Shown: positions 30,674-40,400 of the stretch, one piece after another
Layout: each line of letters begins with the position of its first letter
How positions within the stretch are numbered: position 1 is the first letter of the stretch
Assembly (NCBI GenBank): GCA_017623115.1
Contig: JAGAPT010000005.1
Span: 1 to 48,393, forward strand
DNA length: 48,393 bases
Source: Alistipes sp.
Lineage (GTDB): Bacteria; Bacteroidota; Bacteroidia; Bacteroidales; Rikenellaceae
Direction: 5' to 3'
Notes under the pieces: generated by a model
The model's input: only the letters and a program-made list of their open reading frames with translations
Told to the model about the DNA's origin: nothing
Databases searched by the model: none
Made by a program: the position numbers and the translations under genes

Positions 30674-32359
30674 TTATTTGTTCTTGGTGGGGTCGTTTGC
30701 CATAAAGGCACTCACCTCATCTATCGAGGTAAAGAAGCCCATCCAGTAGAACTTACATGTGGGAGGCACAAAGATACAATTACCATCCGTATCAAAATCT
30801 GCGTCAGAGAAGGTACGCTTATTGTCGGGGAGTTTGAATGTTACGCGCAAGTTTTGCTTTCCCATTGTACTCAAGAAGGTGCTGGCACCAAAATTACTCA
30901 TGATGTCAAATACCAAAACCTCGGTCTCCCCATCCGCACACAATTTACCATAGGAGATGTGTCCAATGTTGTTTTTGTATACTCCGTCACGATATCCATT
31001 GTCTTTACAGTCTCTATTGCCCCATTTTCCCTTCTCGGTGTCGAGCTGGACACTTCCCTTGTTATTCCAGTAGGTGGTGTTTTGCGAATTTTTGAGGGCA
31101 TTTGTTTTGACTGCAAGATAGCGATAGTTACCGGCGTCAAATGGCACTTTATAGGTGTTACCTGTAGTAAAGTCGCCACGATAATGAATGGTGGCTCCAT
31201 TGGAGATGGCACCTGTATTGTTTGCGTATGCTACTTCCAGATAATCATCGTGTTGCGTGCATGTATTCTTCGCACCTAATACCTTGTCATCAGTACTTCC
31301 TGTCCATGTGGATCCGGTAGCATAGCCTGTTGTGCCATAATTCTTGGCTTCGTGTGCTTTGCCGAAGAACATAACATAGCGATTCGCATCGAGATTTGCC
31401 AATGTCAAATCTGTGGTAGGCATAGTAGTAATACCATTCACCTCATAAGATTTGCTTGTTACACGGCGCATATAACGGTAACCGAAGCAACGTCCGTTGT
31501 ACCAATTTAACTCATTTCTTCCGGCAATGTAGTTCCCGTTGTATGTGTTTGTACCCAAGGTGGTTGCACTTTCTGGGGTCGTGCTGGATTGAAACTCTAC
31601 GCAGATGTATTTTGCCTCACTTGGTGCTACCATGATGTAGAATTTCTTGGCTTCGCTCGTGAGTTGTTCATCAATGAAGTGAAGTTCATAGTCCGAAGAT
31701 GTTTTGCCTGCACCATTCGGTTGGAGAACCGTATCTGTGTAGTAGAGGCAAATTTTTTGAAGTTTAATATCACCCGTAACCGGAATCTCCAATACTGCGG
31801 CATTGGTGTCAGCCGTAAAAGTGAAGTGTTCTGCATCGGTTGCTACAGTGCCTGTCATGGCTACCGGAATCGAATTGGTATGCCACTCATCATCTTTATT
31901 GGCATTGTTATTTACCAAGTCATCCATTTTGCCGACAGCCTCATGTACAAACTGATATTTGTCAATGTTCAGCGTACCATAGGTGCTGTTTGTTTCCGCA
32001 ATATCCCAATAGTTGCGTTTGTCGGTATCATAGGCCCAAGCGGGATAGCAAGCCTTCAGCGTACCGGTCGGCATCTCGCCGGCAAAGTATACCTTGCCGT
32101 TCTCGGTGCGATCGACAGCAACCGTTGCGGCCGTACCCTCCTCATTCACGAAGAGTACCAAATCGCCCTTGTCGAGCCATACACCGATTTTACCCTCGGT
32201 CTCAACCTCACCCAGATGGGCACGACCCATCGGTGCGATGTCGGCGGTCAACTCACGATAGACCAATTTCCCCTCGTTGGCGGGGGTTACATTCGTTTCA
32301 TCTTTTGCGCAGGAGCAGAACAACGCTGCCACTACGGCTGCAAACATCATCTTTTTCAT
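30674..32359 (-). CDS. Fimbrillin-like surface lipoprotein with DUF4979-like C-terminus
   Basis: This is a 561-residue lipoprotein (MKKMMFAAVVAALFCSC). The start is at 32359; the longer open frame upstream runs through a separate small gene. The N-terminal part (to about 250) resembles fimbrillin/Mfa-like beta-sandwiches (KIGVWLDKGDLVLFVNEEG, then HFTFTADTNAAVLEIPVTGD). The last 200 residues share a layout with the C-terminus of the 34028 protein: DAGNYRYLAVKT, EVLVFDIM and FYWMGFFTSIDEVSAFMAND. Its lower G+C and many Asn/Thr codons differ from its neighbours. A glycan-binding surface role like SusE/F is likely. Confidence 0.75.
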   Translation of the reverse strand: MKKMMFAAVVAALFCSCAKDETNVTPANEGKLVYRELTADIAPMGRAHLGEVETEGKIGVWLDKGDLVLFVNEEGTAATVAVDRTENGKVYFAGEMPTGTLKACYPAWAYDTDKRNYWDIAETNSTYGTLNIDKYQFVHEAVGKMDDLVNNNANKDDEWHTNSIPVAMTGTVATDAEHFTFTADTNAAVLEIPVTGDIKLQKICLYYTDTVLQPNGAGKTSSDYELHFIDEQLTSEAKKFYIMVAPSEAKYICVEFQSSTTPESATTLGTNTYNGNYIAGRNELNWYNGRCFGYRYMRRVTSKSYEVNGITTMPTTDLTLANLDANRYVMFFGKAHEAKNYGTTGYATGSTWTGSTDDKVLGAKNTCTQHDDYLEVAYANNTGAISNGATIHYRGDFTTGNTYKVPFDAGNYRYLAVKTNALKNSQNTTYWNNKGSVQLDTEKGKWGNRDCKDNGYRDGVYKNNIGHISYGKLCADGETEVLVFDIMSNFGASTFLSTMGKQNLRVTFKLPDNKRTFSDADFDTDGNCIFVPPTCKFYWMGFFTSIDEVSAFMANDPTKNK

Positions 32360-32385
32360 TGTGTTCTCTTTTTTTGCGTTGTTAA

Positions 32386-32520
32386 TTACTCCCAGCCGTC
32401 GCCACCATAATCGTTGTTGTCGACCTCTACCGTCGGGTCTGAAACGGCAAAACCGCACTCTACCCGCATCTCTATCTGCTCCATCTCGGGAGCCTGATAG
32501 GCTGTTTTTGTGGTTTTCAT
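32386..32520 (-). CDS. 44-residue small protein within the susCD operon
   Basis: A short ORF encodes MKTTKTAYQAPEMEQIEMRV, then ECGFAVSDPTVEVDNNDYGG and a final DGWE. It has no signal peptide or membrane helix. The basic start, the Pro-Glu centre and the acidic Gly/Asp tail resemble small proteins often seen upstream of Bacteroidales surface lipoprotein genes. It lies 26 bases before the fimbrillin-like lipoprotein start, which supports it as a real gene. Function unknown. Confidence 0.6.
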   Translation of the reverse strand: MKTTKTAYQAPEMEQIEMRVECGFAVSDPTVEVDNNDYGGDGWE

Positions 32521-32632
32521 AATTGTTATAAATGATTGGTTTAAGGTGTTTCTTCTTTTTACGGCTTGTCGGCAGAGGACTTTGAGCCCCCTGCCGACTT
32601 GCTGTCGGTATTCACTTTTTTTAACCTAACTG

Positions 32633-34009
32633 TTAGCGCGTGTAAAGCATCGTGCCCCAGCCAATCTGGTCGTAGGCCGAACTATTGCCTCCATAGCGCG
32701 AGTCTCCCGCACCACCATCACCGGTCAGCGTGCCATTCGTGTAGCGCAGCTGCTCGGCGAAGAGCTTCGAGTAGTAGCAGGCCTGATCACCCAAGCCCTT
32801 TACCTTGGCGTAGTGGTTGTAGATGAGATCCCATCCCGGACGAATCGTGCCACGACCTTCATCGTTGGTTACTGCTGTGTGGATAGCACCATGGCTCTTG
32901 TTCTTGCAGATGCAGTCGATGCAATATTTGTACTCAAAGAAGGGCATCGTCGTCGTCAGATAGGTGCCATTGGGCTTGGCATTCCATTTGGCGGTGTACT
33001 CGCACATGGCTAAAATCTTGTTGTTCTCGGCACCCCAGAAGTCGATACCTAGGTTCCAGGCCATCTGGCACATCTCGGCACAAATCGAGATGACGAGTGT
33101 GGCGTGACCCTGGTCACGACCCGACTCCATGCTCTGGGCCAACATGCCGGTGGTCAGCTTGTCGGGATCCTCGACGGGCGCATAGGGAATCATGTTGTTG
33201 ATGGCACCACTACCCTCACCCTCGCGGAAGTTCTTGTAAGCCAGTGTGATGATTTCGGGGTCTTTCACAAGGTGACCGATGCCCAGCAACGAAGCCATGT
33301 TGGCCAACTGCCAGTTCGGCCAGCAGTGCAGGGCGCAGTCATTCGTGCCACCCGGATTGAGCGTGAAGGTACGATTGTGGGGATACCACACCTTCAGCAT
33401 CCACTCTTTGAAGTCGTTCTTGTCGGTATCTGCCCAGCCCGACCAATCCATCAGCATGTTGGCTGCGTTGGAGAAGGTGTAGCCCTGGAATCCGGTCAAG
33501 AGGTAGAAGTTGCGGTCGTTGGCCGTAATCTTCTCGCAGGTGCGAGCCCATGCGTTCAGGATGTTCATCGAGGCGGTAGCATATTGCTCATCACCCGAGA
33601 TACGATAGCGTAAAGCCAACTGGAAGGCTGCCGCAGCATCCTCCATACAAGGCCCGCCATTCTCCTTGTCAACACCCGTTCCGGTGGCATCACCTCGTAC
33701 GACAATCTTCGACGGACGGGGCTGATGTGTTGGTTGAGCGAATTTGCTCTTACAGAAGTGCAACCACGAGGCGTAGACCGGATCGTTGGCATCGGCCGTA
33801 GCAATAGCAGCCTTCACACGGTCGATATCGGCCTGTGCAATCAGAGCGCAGGGGTTGTTGAAGTTGTACTCGGTAGGGTAGTCGAAGGGCTCCTCGGGCA
33901 CTTCGGGTATCGTCAAATCGACCGTACCATCCTCCAAATAGTCGGTGCAGGCGGTCGACAGTTGCAGCGTGAAAGCTGCAACCGTCAACAACAGAATTAT
34001 CTTTTTCAT
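32633..34009 (-). CDS. Alginate-lyase-superfamily lipoprotein (putative polysaccharide lyase)
   Basis: This is a 458-residue lipoprotein (MKKIILLLTVAAFTLQLSTAC; a further ATG is two codons upstream). The rest is one alpha/alpha toroid of the alginate lyase type: ALIAQADIDRVKAAIATAD at the start, then LALRYRISGDEQYATASMNI, WPNWQLANMASLLGIGHL (near 233), SMESGRDQGHATLVI (near 298) and SHGAIHTAVTNDEGRG. Conserved Asn, His and Tyr in these motifs fit a beta-elimination site. PL38 or a neighbour is possible, not shown. Being in the susCD operon and membrane-anchored, it likely makes the first cut at the cell surface. Confidence 0.8.
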   Translation of the reverse strand: MKKIILLLTVAAFTLQLSTACTDYLEDGTVDLTIPEVPEEPFDYPTEYNFNNPCALIAQADIDRVKAAIATADANDPVYASWLHFCKSKFAQPTHQPRPSKIVVRGDATGTGVDKENGGPCMEDAAAAFQLALRYRISGDEQYATASMNILNAWARTCEKITANDRNFYLLTGFQGYTFSNAANMLMDWSGWADTDKNDFKEWMLKVWYPHNRTFTLNPGGTNDCALHCWPNWQLANMASLLGIGHLVKDPEIITLAYKNFREGEGSGAINNMIPYAPVEDPDKLTTGMLAQSMESGRDQGHATLVISICAEMCQMAWNLGIDFWGAENNKILAMCEYTAKWNAKPNGTYLTTTMPFFEYKYCIDCICKNKSHGAIHTAVTNDEGRGTIRPGWDLIYNHYAKVKGLGDQACYYSKLFAEQLRYTNGTLTGDGGAGDSRYGGNSSAYDQIGWGTMLYTR

Positions 34010-34027
34010 TGTCATATCCGTTTAAGA

Positions 34028-35671
34028 TTATTTGGTTTTCTCGTAGGTGTGACCATACTTTGCACAGTCGTCGTTCATCTTGGCAATCAACTCGTCCATG
34101 TTGCGGAAAGTCTCCACCCAGAAGGCGCGGTAGGTTACCGGAGCCGTCAGTGTGCGCATATCGGCATATTTCACCTGGAAGGTGCCAAAGAATACGGTTT
34201 CATTCGTCGGCAGGAGCGTGGCTGCACCCTTGGCCGGATAATTCACCGTCATGTCATAAACAAAGACATCCGAGTTGTCCGAGAAGTGGTAACGGTGGTC
34301 GAATTTATCCGAGCCATTGCCGAACTCTCCGGCCCAGTTTCTACCATCGCTGATAGCATCCGATGAGGTGTCGAACTTGAAGGCGCGGAATGTTACCTGA
34401 TCGGGGTAGAGTTTCTGTACATCGTCCATGCGGAGTGCCAAAATCGGGTAGTTGCCGGCGTGGATACCAATCTTGCGACCGCCCGAAAGCGTGTGTGATA
34501 CGCTCGAGAAGTCAGCACGCTGGTTCGTGGCATTCTGCGTACGCGTCGTAACCTCCAAATAAACCTCGCCCTTGTCGGTGATTTTCACCTCCGACTTCGC
34601 ACCGGCATTTCTACAACTCGGGTTGACATTCCATGTCAACCAGTTCGGATTGAGGAAGTACTCACGTACCAAGCCCTCGGGGATGTTCAACTTGAACGAA
34701 GCCTCACGAGCAAAGCCCACCTGGTCGGCCGGAATATCACCCTCCTTACAGATGGCGGTGATGGTTACCGAGCCGTAGCCGTTGAAGGTGATCTGACCAC
34801 CCTCGACCGTAGCCACCGACGGGTCGCTCGACTTCCACTCGATGAGCGACTTGGTACTCAATGCGGGATAGGTCTCGAACTCTACGGTGAACCAACGCTG
34901 CAGAATCGGGAAGCAGTAATCCTCGGCCGGAGCATTCAGCAGTTTGATACCCACGGGATCAACTACCTGGTCGATGTAGATGTGGTGTGTAGCCGATACG
35001 GGGTTCTCGGGGTCGAGAGCCGTAGCCACGATGTCCACGAAGCCGCGCGTAATGCCCGTTACAAGGCCCGTAATCTGGTCAACGGTAGCAATAGCCTCAT
35101 CGGCCGACGACCATTTTACGGTCTTATAGGTCGTGTCGTCGGGCTCGATGGCGGCTGTGAGCTGCATCGTCTCACCCATGTAGCAGGCGGGCGTGTCGCC
35201 ATGAATGGGGTCGATCATGGTGGCGTTGTCCGTGATGGTGATGGCCGTGGCGGGCACCAACTCGTCGCTTACCACGATTTTCAGCGTGGCGCGGGCTACC
35301 AGGTTCGGCGTATCGGGAGCCAGTGTAACGATGGCACTACCGGCACCGACGGCCGTGATGGTGCCATCCTCGGCAATCGAGATGACCTCGGGGTTATTCG
35401 TCGTCCACGAAACAGTCGGGAAGGTAACCTCCGACGGGTCGGGCGTGGTCGTGAAGTCGAAACGAACGGTCTCACCCTTGAGCATCGGGTAGGCTGTGGT
35501 TTCGGTGTAGTCGGTATAGATTTTATTCTGCTGCTCGATGGTCAGGTTGAAGTCGACAGCCTCCATCAGAATTGCCTCGTCGAGTTGCGCCGGCGTATAC
35601 TCATCCTCGCAGGCGGTCAGCACCAGAAGCATCGGGAGTGCCAAAAGCAGCTGTTTCCAATATCTTTTCAT
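34028..35671 (-). CDS. Surface glycan-binding lipoprotein with bacterial Ig-like domains
   Basis: This is a 547-residue lipoprotein (MKRYWKQLLLALPMLLVLTAC). Three bacterial Ig-like (Big_2-type) domains are visible, for example PTVSWTTNNPEVISIAEDGT, TVKWSSADEAIATVDQITGL and SLIEWKSSDPSVATVEGGQI. The C-terminal 200 residues form a separate domain with IHAGNYPILALRM, DVFVYDMTVNYP and VETFRNMDELIAKMNDD, probably carbohydrate binding (DUF4979-like). Its position right after susD is typical of SusE-type surface glycan-binding proteins. Confidence 0.85.
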   Translation of the reverse strand: MKRYWKQLLLALPMLLVLTACEDEYTPAQLDEAILMEAVDFNLTIEQQNKIYTDYTETTAYPMLKGETVRFDFTTTPDPSEVTFPTVSWTTNNPEVISIAEDGTITAVGAGSAIVTLAPDTPNLVARATLKIVVSDELVPATAITITDNATMIDPIHGDTPACYMGETMQLTAAIEPDDTTYKTVKWSSADEAIATVDQITGLVTGITRGFVDIVATALDPENPVSATHHIYIDQVVDPVGIKLLNAPAEDYCFPILQRWFTVEFETYPALSTKSLIEWKSSDPSVATVEGGQITFNGYGSVTITAICKEGDIPADQVGFAREASFKLNIPEGLVREYFLNPNWLTWNVNPSCRNAGAKSEVKITDKGEVYLEVTTRTQNATNQRADFSSVSHTLSGGRKIGIHAGNYPILALRMDDVQKLYPDQVTFRAFKFDTSSDAISDGRNWAGEFGNGSDKFDHRYHFSDNSDVFVYDMTVNYPAKGAATLLPTNETVFFGTFQVKYADMRTLTAPVTYRAFWVETFRNMDELIAKMNDDCAKYGHTYEKTK

Positions 35672-35705
35672 AATCATTTCTCTTTATTTCGGTTGATGCA
35701 TTCGG

Positions 35706-37454
35706 TTACTCCCAGCCCGGGTTCTGACCCAGATTCGGGTTCAACTGACGCTGGTCGGTCGGCAGCGGGAACAGGTAGTGCTTCTGTTGCCATTGGCGAC
35801 CCGTGAAGAGGCGTACACGACCCTCCTCATTGAGCGGCAGCGTCATGCCTTGACCTTCGTACCACGTGCCCGTTACCTGGACACCCACGATATCCATCGG
35901 CATCTCCACCTCGGCCGTCTTCCAACGCTTCAAGTCATCCAAACGGAAGCCCTCCATGACGAGCTCTACGCTGCGCTCGGCACGAATCTCCTCGCGCATC
36001 GAGAGGCCGTTAGCCGAGCAGAGCGAGTTCGAGAGTTTCGTCATCTTTGGGTTCGAGCGGGCGCGTACCTCGTTGAGCGAATAGTTGAGCTCGGCATCCG
36101 TGATGGCGTCGTTCTCCTCGAACTTGGCCTCGGCATAGTTGAGCAAAACCTCGGCGTAGCGAATTACGGGGAAGTCCATGCTCTCCTGTGTGTCATCTAC
36201 CTGACGCTCGGTGCACCATTTGTAGTTGGCGTAACCCAGGCCATTCTTGTTGGGTTCGCAGGTGCGTGCATGGGTCAGGTCCTCATCGTTCCACGTTGTA
36301 CGCGAGTAGGGAACCTTCGTGCTGCTGTTGATACCATCGTTGTCCCAATATTTCTGACCCACCATCATCATCGTACCATTCATACGATTGTCGCGGTTGT
36401 CAAACTCCGAAGTAGCCGTAGCACGACCCTTGAACAGGGGCGACTTGTCAATCGGAAGACCATCCTGGCAACGATACATGTCAGCCAATTTTGCCGTAAT
36501 CATGTTGTCGCCGTGGTTGAGCATACCATGCGTGAGGTTGCAACCTACATATTTGAGCGGCGAGTTGTGGCGATTGGTCAGGATATACTCCGTATTGGCA
36601 CTCTTCTGCAAACCGGCAGGGTTGCAAGCCACATCCTCGAGCAGGAACATATAGCGATAGCTGTCGCGGTCACCCAGCTGGTCGTTACGGAAGAGCTGGT
36701 AGTTGCCTGCCTTGATGACCTCGTCGGCAGCCTTCCAAGCCTCCTGGAAGAGGGCTTTCGAGTCAGCGGTGTTCTCGCCATTACCTACATGGAACTTCTG
36801 CCACGAACCCTCGTAGAGAGCCACGCGCGAAAGCATTGCCCAAGCAGCCGGCTTGGCTACGCGACCCTCTTCAGTCGGTGTGTCGGGCAGGTATTTAGTA
36901 GCCTCTTTCAGATCGGCGATGATAGCCTTCACCACCTTCAGGCGGTCGTCGCGCTCCGACGTCAACTCACCGGCACCTACATCCAACGGACGCTGTACCA
37001 GGATGCAATCGCCATAGAGCTGTACGAGCTCGAAGTGGAAATAGGCGCGGAAGAAGTAGGCCTCACCCACGGGCTGTGCCATCATCGAACGGCTGTCTTC
37101 GGCCTGTACGTTGGCCAGTAGCAGGTTCGTGCGATAGATGCGGTTATAGAGGTCGGTGTAGTTGCCATCCGACGCGGGAATCTGGTTCGTACCATTGCTA
37201 TATACGTTGATGGTCGAGCCGGAGATGAGGTCCGAACGACGGTCGCTGTGCGGGCCATCCCACACGGTGGTTCGATAATTTCCACCGTTGAAGTCACGCA
37301 GACCTCCATAGAACTGATTGGCGAAGAGTTGGACATTGTTTGCGTTGCCCCACACATTCGCATCGGAAATCTGGTCCTGCGGGTCGAGGTCGAGACACGA
37401 CACCGAGCCAACGGCTACGGCCAGAACAGTTGCAAATTTTATGATTGATTTCAT
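35706..37454 (-). CDS. susD: SusD/RagB-family outer-membrane nutrient-binding lipoprotein
   Basis: This is a 582-residue SusD homologue. The lipoprotein signal is MKSIIKFATVLAVAVGSVSC, followed by LDLDPQDQISDANVWGNANN, the usual start. TPR-like helices include VGEAYFFRAYFHFELVQLYG and AKPAAWAMLSRVALYEGSW. The C-terminal family signature region has IRYAEVLLNYAEAKFEENDA, then EIRAERSVELVMEGFRLDDL and the ending LNPNLGQNPGWE. It acts as the lid of the SusC transporter. It starts 15 bases after the susC stop. Confidence 0.97.
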   Translation of the reverse strand: MKSIIKFATVLAVAVGSVSCLDLDPQDQISDANVWGNANNVQLFANQFYGGLRDFNGGNYRTTVWDGPHSDRRSDLISGSTINVYSNGTNQIPASDGNYTDLYNRIYRTNLLLANVQAEDSRSMMAQPVGEAYFFRAYFHFELVQLYGDCILVQRPLDVGAGELTSERDDRLKVVKAIIADLKEATKYLPDTPTEEGRVAKPAAWAMLSRVALYEGSWQKFHVGNGENTADSKALFQEAWKAADEVIKAGNYQLFRNDQLGDRDSYRYMFLLEDVACNPAGLQKSANTEYILTNRHNSPLKYVGCNLTHGMLNHGDNMITAKLADMYRCQDGLPIDKSPLFKGRATATSEFDNRDNRMNGTMMMVGQKYWDNDGINSSTKVPYSRTTWNDEDLTHARTCEPNKNGLGYANYKWCTERQVDDTQESMDFPVIRYAEVLLNYAEAKFEENDAITDAELNYSLNEVRARSNPKMTKLSNSLCSANGLSMREEIRAERSVELVMEGFRLDDLKRWKTAEVEMPMDIVGVQVTGTWYEGQGMTLPLNEEGRVRLFTGRQWQQKHYLFPLPTDQRQLNPNLGQNPGWE

Positions 37455-37469
37455 GGTCGTATTCAGGGT

Positions 37470-40400
37470 TTAGAAGGTTAAGTTAGCACCAAACGTAAAG
37501 GTACGAACGAACGGATAGCGGGCGGTCGACGAGGGGCTACTCTTAGCCTCGGGATCCCAGCCGTCGAGAATGTTCGAGTGCTCCCAGAGGTCCGCACCGG
37601 TGAAGTAGATGCGGCAACCCGAAATCGACTTAGTCTTGGCGAACCACTTCTCGGGCATCGTGTAACCAATCGAGAGGTTCTTCAGACGGATGTACGATGC
37701 ATCCGAAGCCGAGTAGGACGAAGCCTGATAGTTGTAGTTGTTGATGTTGCCGTCGTTCGTGAGCGGGTTGTAGTGGCCTCCCGGATTCTCGGGGCTCCAT
37801 ACGTTGCCAATCGACTGGTTGGTCGTGTTGGTGTAGTTGGCACGCATCGGCACCGTCCAGTTGTTGATGCCGTTCCACATTGTACGGTTGCCGGCACCCT
37901 GGAAGACAATCGAGACGTCGATACCCTTCCACGAGAAGCCAGCCGTCAGCGAGTACTGAATTTCGGGGTTGTCCGAGCCAAGATATACATAATCCTCAGC
38001 ATCGAGCTTGCCGTCGCCATTGGCATCGCAGTACATATTGTCACCCACGCGCAGGTTCGACGGAATGCCGATGCCGTTGTTCTCGTAGAACTTCGTCATG
38101 TAGGCATCGAGCATCTCCTGGTTCTCGATTTTACCGGCATAGCGCAAACCGAAGAGCGAGTTGAGCGGATAGCCCTCGCGTGTGCTGGTATAGCCGCTCG
38201 ACTTGGTTACCGTACCACCGTACTTCTTCAGCTCGCTACGAGCGAAGGTGAAGGTACCACCAACGAAGTAGCTGAAATCCTTGCCAATCTTGTCACGCCA
38301 GGTCAGCTGACCCTCATAACCCCAGGCCTCAAATTTACCGGCATTCATATCCGGAGCCGTGATACCCAGCACACCGGGATAAACCACCGGAGCCAACATG
38401 TTGTCGTTCTTCTTCATGAAGGCCTCGACCGTACCGCTCAGTCGATTGCCGAACAGGCCGAAGTCCAAACCGATGTTGTAGTTCTTGATACGCTCCCACG
38501 AACGCGAAGTCGAGGCGAGCTTGCCAATCGAAAGGTACGATGCCTGTGCGTTACCCAGCATGGCACCGGCCTGTGCGTTGAGGTCGAAGAGCGATACACC
38601 GTCGTAGTTCGTGATACCACCCTGGTTACCTACCTCACCATACGATACACGCAACTTCAACTCGTCGACCCATTCCGAGTCACGCAGGAAGGCCTCCTCC
38701 GAGATACGCCAACCGAGCGAACCTCCCCAGAAGAAGGCCCAGCGGTTTTCGGGAAGGAACTTCGACGAACCGTCGTAACGCATGTTGAACTCTACCAGAT
38801 AGCGCGACATGTAGTCGTAGTTGGCACGACCCATCATCGAGAGAATCGAGTGCTGGTACTTATCCGTGTTGCGCAGCTCCACCGTGCCCGAGCCATTGAT
38901 GTTTTCGAAGTCGGGCTGGATGTTGGCCGCCTCGGCACCATACTGCATAAAGTCTTTGAACTCATACTGACCACCGAGCATCACCTTAACATTGTGGCCG
39001 TCACCAAAGGTGTGGTGGCCGGTCAGGTAACCCGTGAAGGTGTAGAAATCGGTGCGAGCCGTCGTCTTTTTGTAATAAGTATCCTCGGCAACGGGTTCCG
39101 TGCGCACCTTCGTATTGCCGGCGTAGTTGTAGTAGTCAATCGACTTCGAGTTCGTGTCACGAATCGCATAGGAGTTGCTGTAACCCATATTCAGACTCAT
39201 GTCGAGCCACTTCGTCAGATTGGCATTGAAGGTCTCGCTGATGGTTACACCCGTAACCGAGAGTTTGTTGTCGCCTCCATACTCGGCCTTGGCAGCAGGC
39301 GAACCCCACGTACCCCAAGCATAGGGGAGACCATTTTGGGTCATAAGCGGCAGACCCGGCATCGGCATGTTGATGGTCAGAATCGAACCAATCTGCGTGG
39401 GAGCTACCTGCTCCTGACGGTTGTAGCCGATTACCGACTCCAACTGCAGCCAATCGGTGATTTTGAACGAGTTGTTGATGCGGAAGTTGTAACGCTGGTT
39501 GTTGTTCTCACCATACTGAATGTTACTGCCATCGTAGAGATAACCGAGCGATACGCGGTAGTTAATCTTGTCCGAACCACCCGTGACGCTCACGTCGTGT
39601 GTGGTCGAATAGGCGGTATCAAAGAGCGAACCGAGCCAATTTACCGAATCATCGAATACAAAGTCGGCAACATCCGTAAAACCGGCCGTACCGAAGGGGT
39701 TGGGCGAGTTCTGCAGGTCGATGTAGGAGCCTTTGTAGGTCTTGGCCAGCTGTGCATAGGTAATCCAGTTGTCCGAGGTCTTGCCATCGTTTGCCAGAGC
39801 GGCGAGTACCGAATCGGCCCACTCGTTGATGTTCATCAACTCGGGCATCAGACCCACCTTCTTGATCGAGAATGAACCCGAATACTCGACACGAGCCTGA
39901 CCCTCGGCACCCTTCTTCGTGGTGATGAGCACAACACCACCGGCAGCACGCGAACCATAGATGGCTGCGGCACCGTCCTTCAGGAAGCTCATTGAGGCGA
40001 TATCCTGCGGGTTGAGGTTACGCATCTCATTTGTGCTGTCGAGGGCAATACCGTCGACGATGATGAGCGGGGCAGCCGTATTACGCGATACGCTACCGCG
40101 CAGATTCATGCTCCAGCTCTCGTCGCCCGGAGCACTCGACGAACGGGTGATGATGACGCCTGGGACCTGTCCCTGCATGGCTTGCAGGGGGCTTGACAAT
40201 GAGCCCTTCTCCTTGAGCATCTCGTCGCCTACTACGGCGATGGCACCCGTCAGGGTCTCCTTCTTCTGGACGCCATAACCGACTACAACGACATCGTCGA
40301 TGGCCGTGGCATCCTCTTGAAGGGTAATGGTCATGTTCGCCGTCAAGGCCGCCTTGACGGGGGTGCAACCGATATAAGATACCGTAATTGGTGTCCCGGT

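Noticed and set aside
30448-30711. An 87-residue frame with GEIGEIG and KIPKIPK repeats
   Set aside because: It is the translation of the 9-base minisatellite and the terminator, with no start context or conservation signal.
32360-32458. N-terminal extension of the 30674 lipoprotein to 32458
   Set aside because: The extension has no signal peptide and overlaps the 44-residue small gene in another frame; MKKMMFAAVVAALFCSC at 32359 is a proper lipoprotein start.
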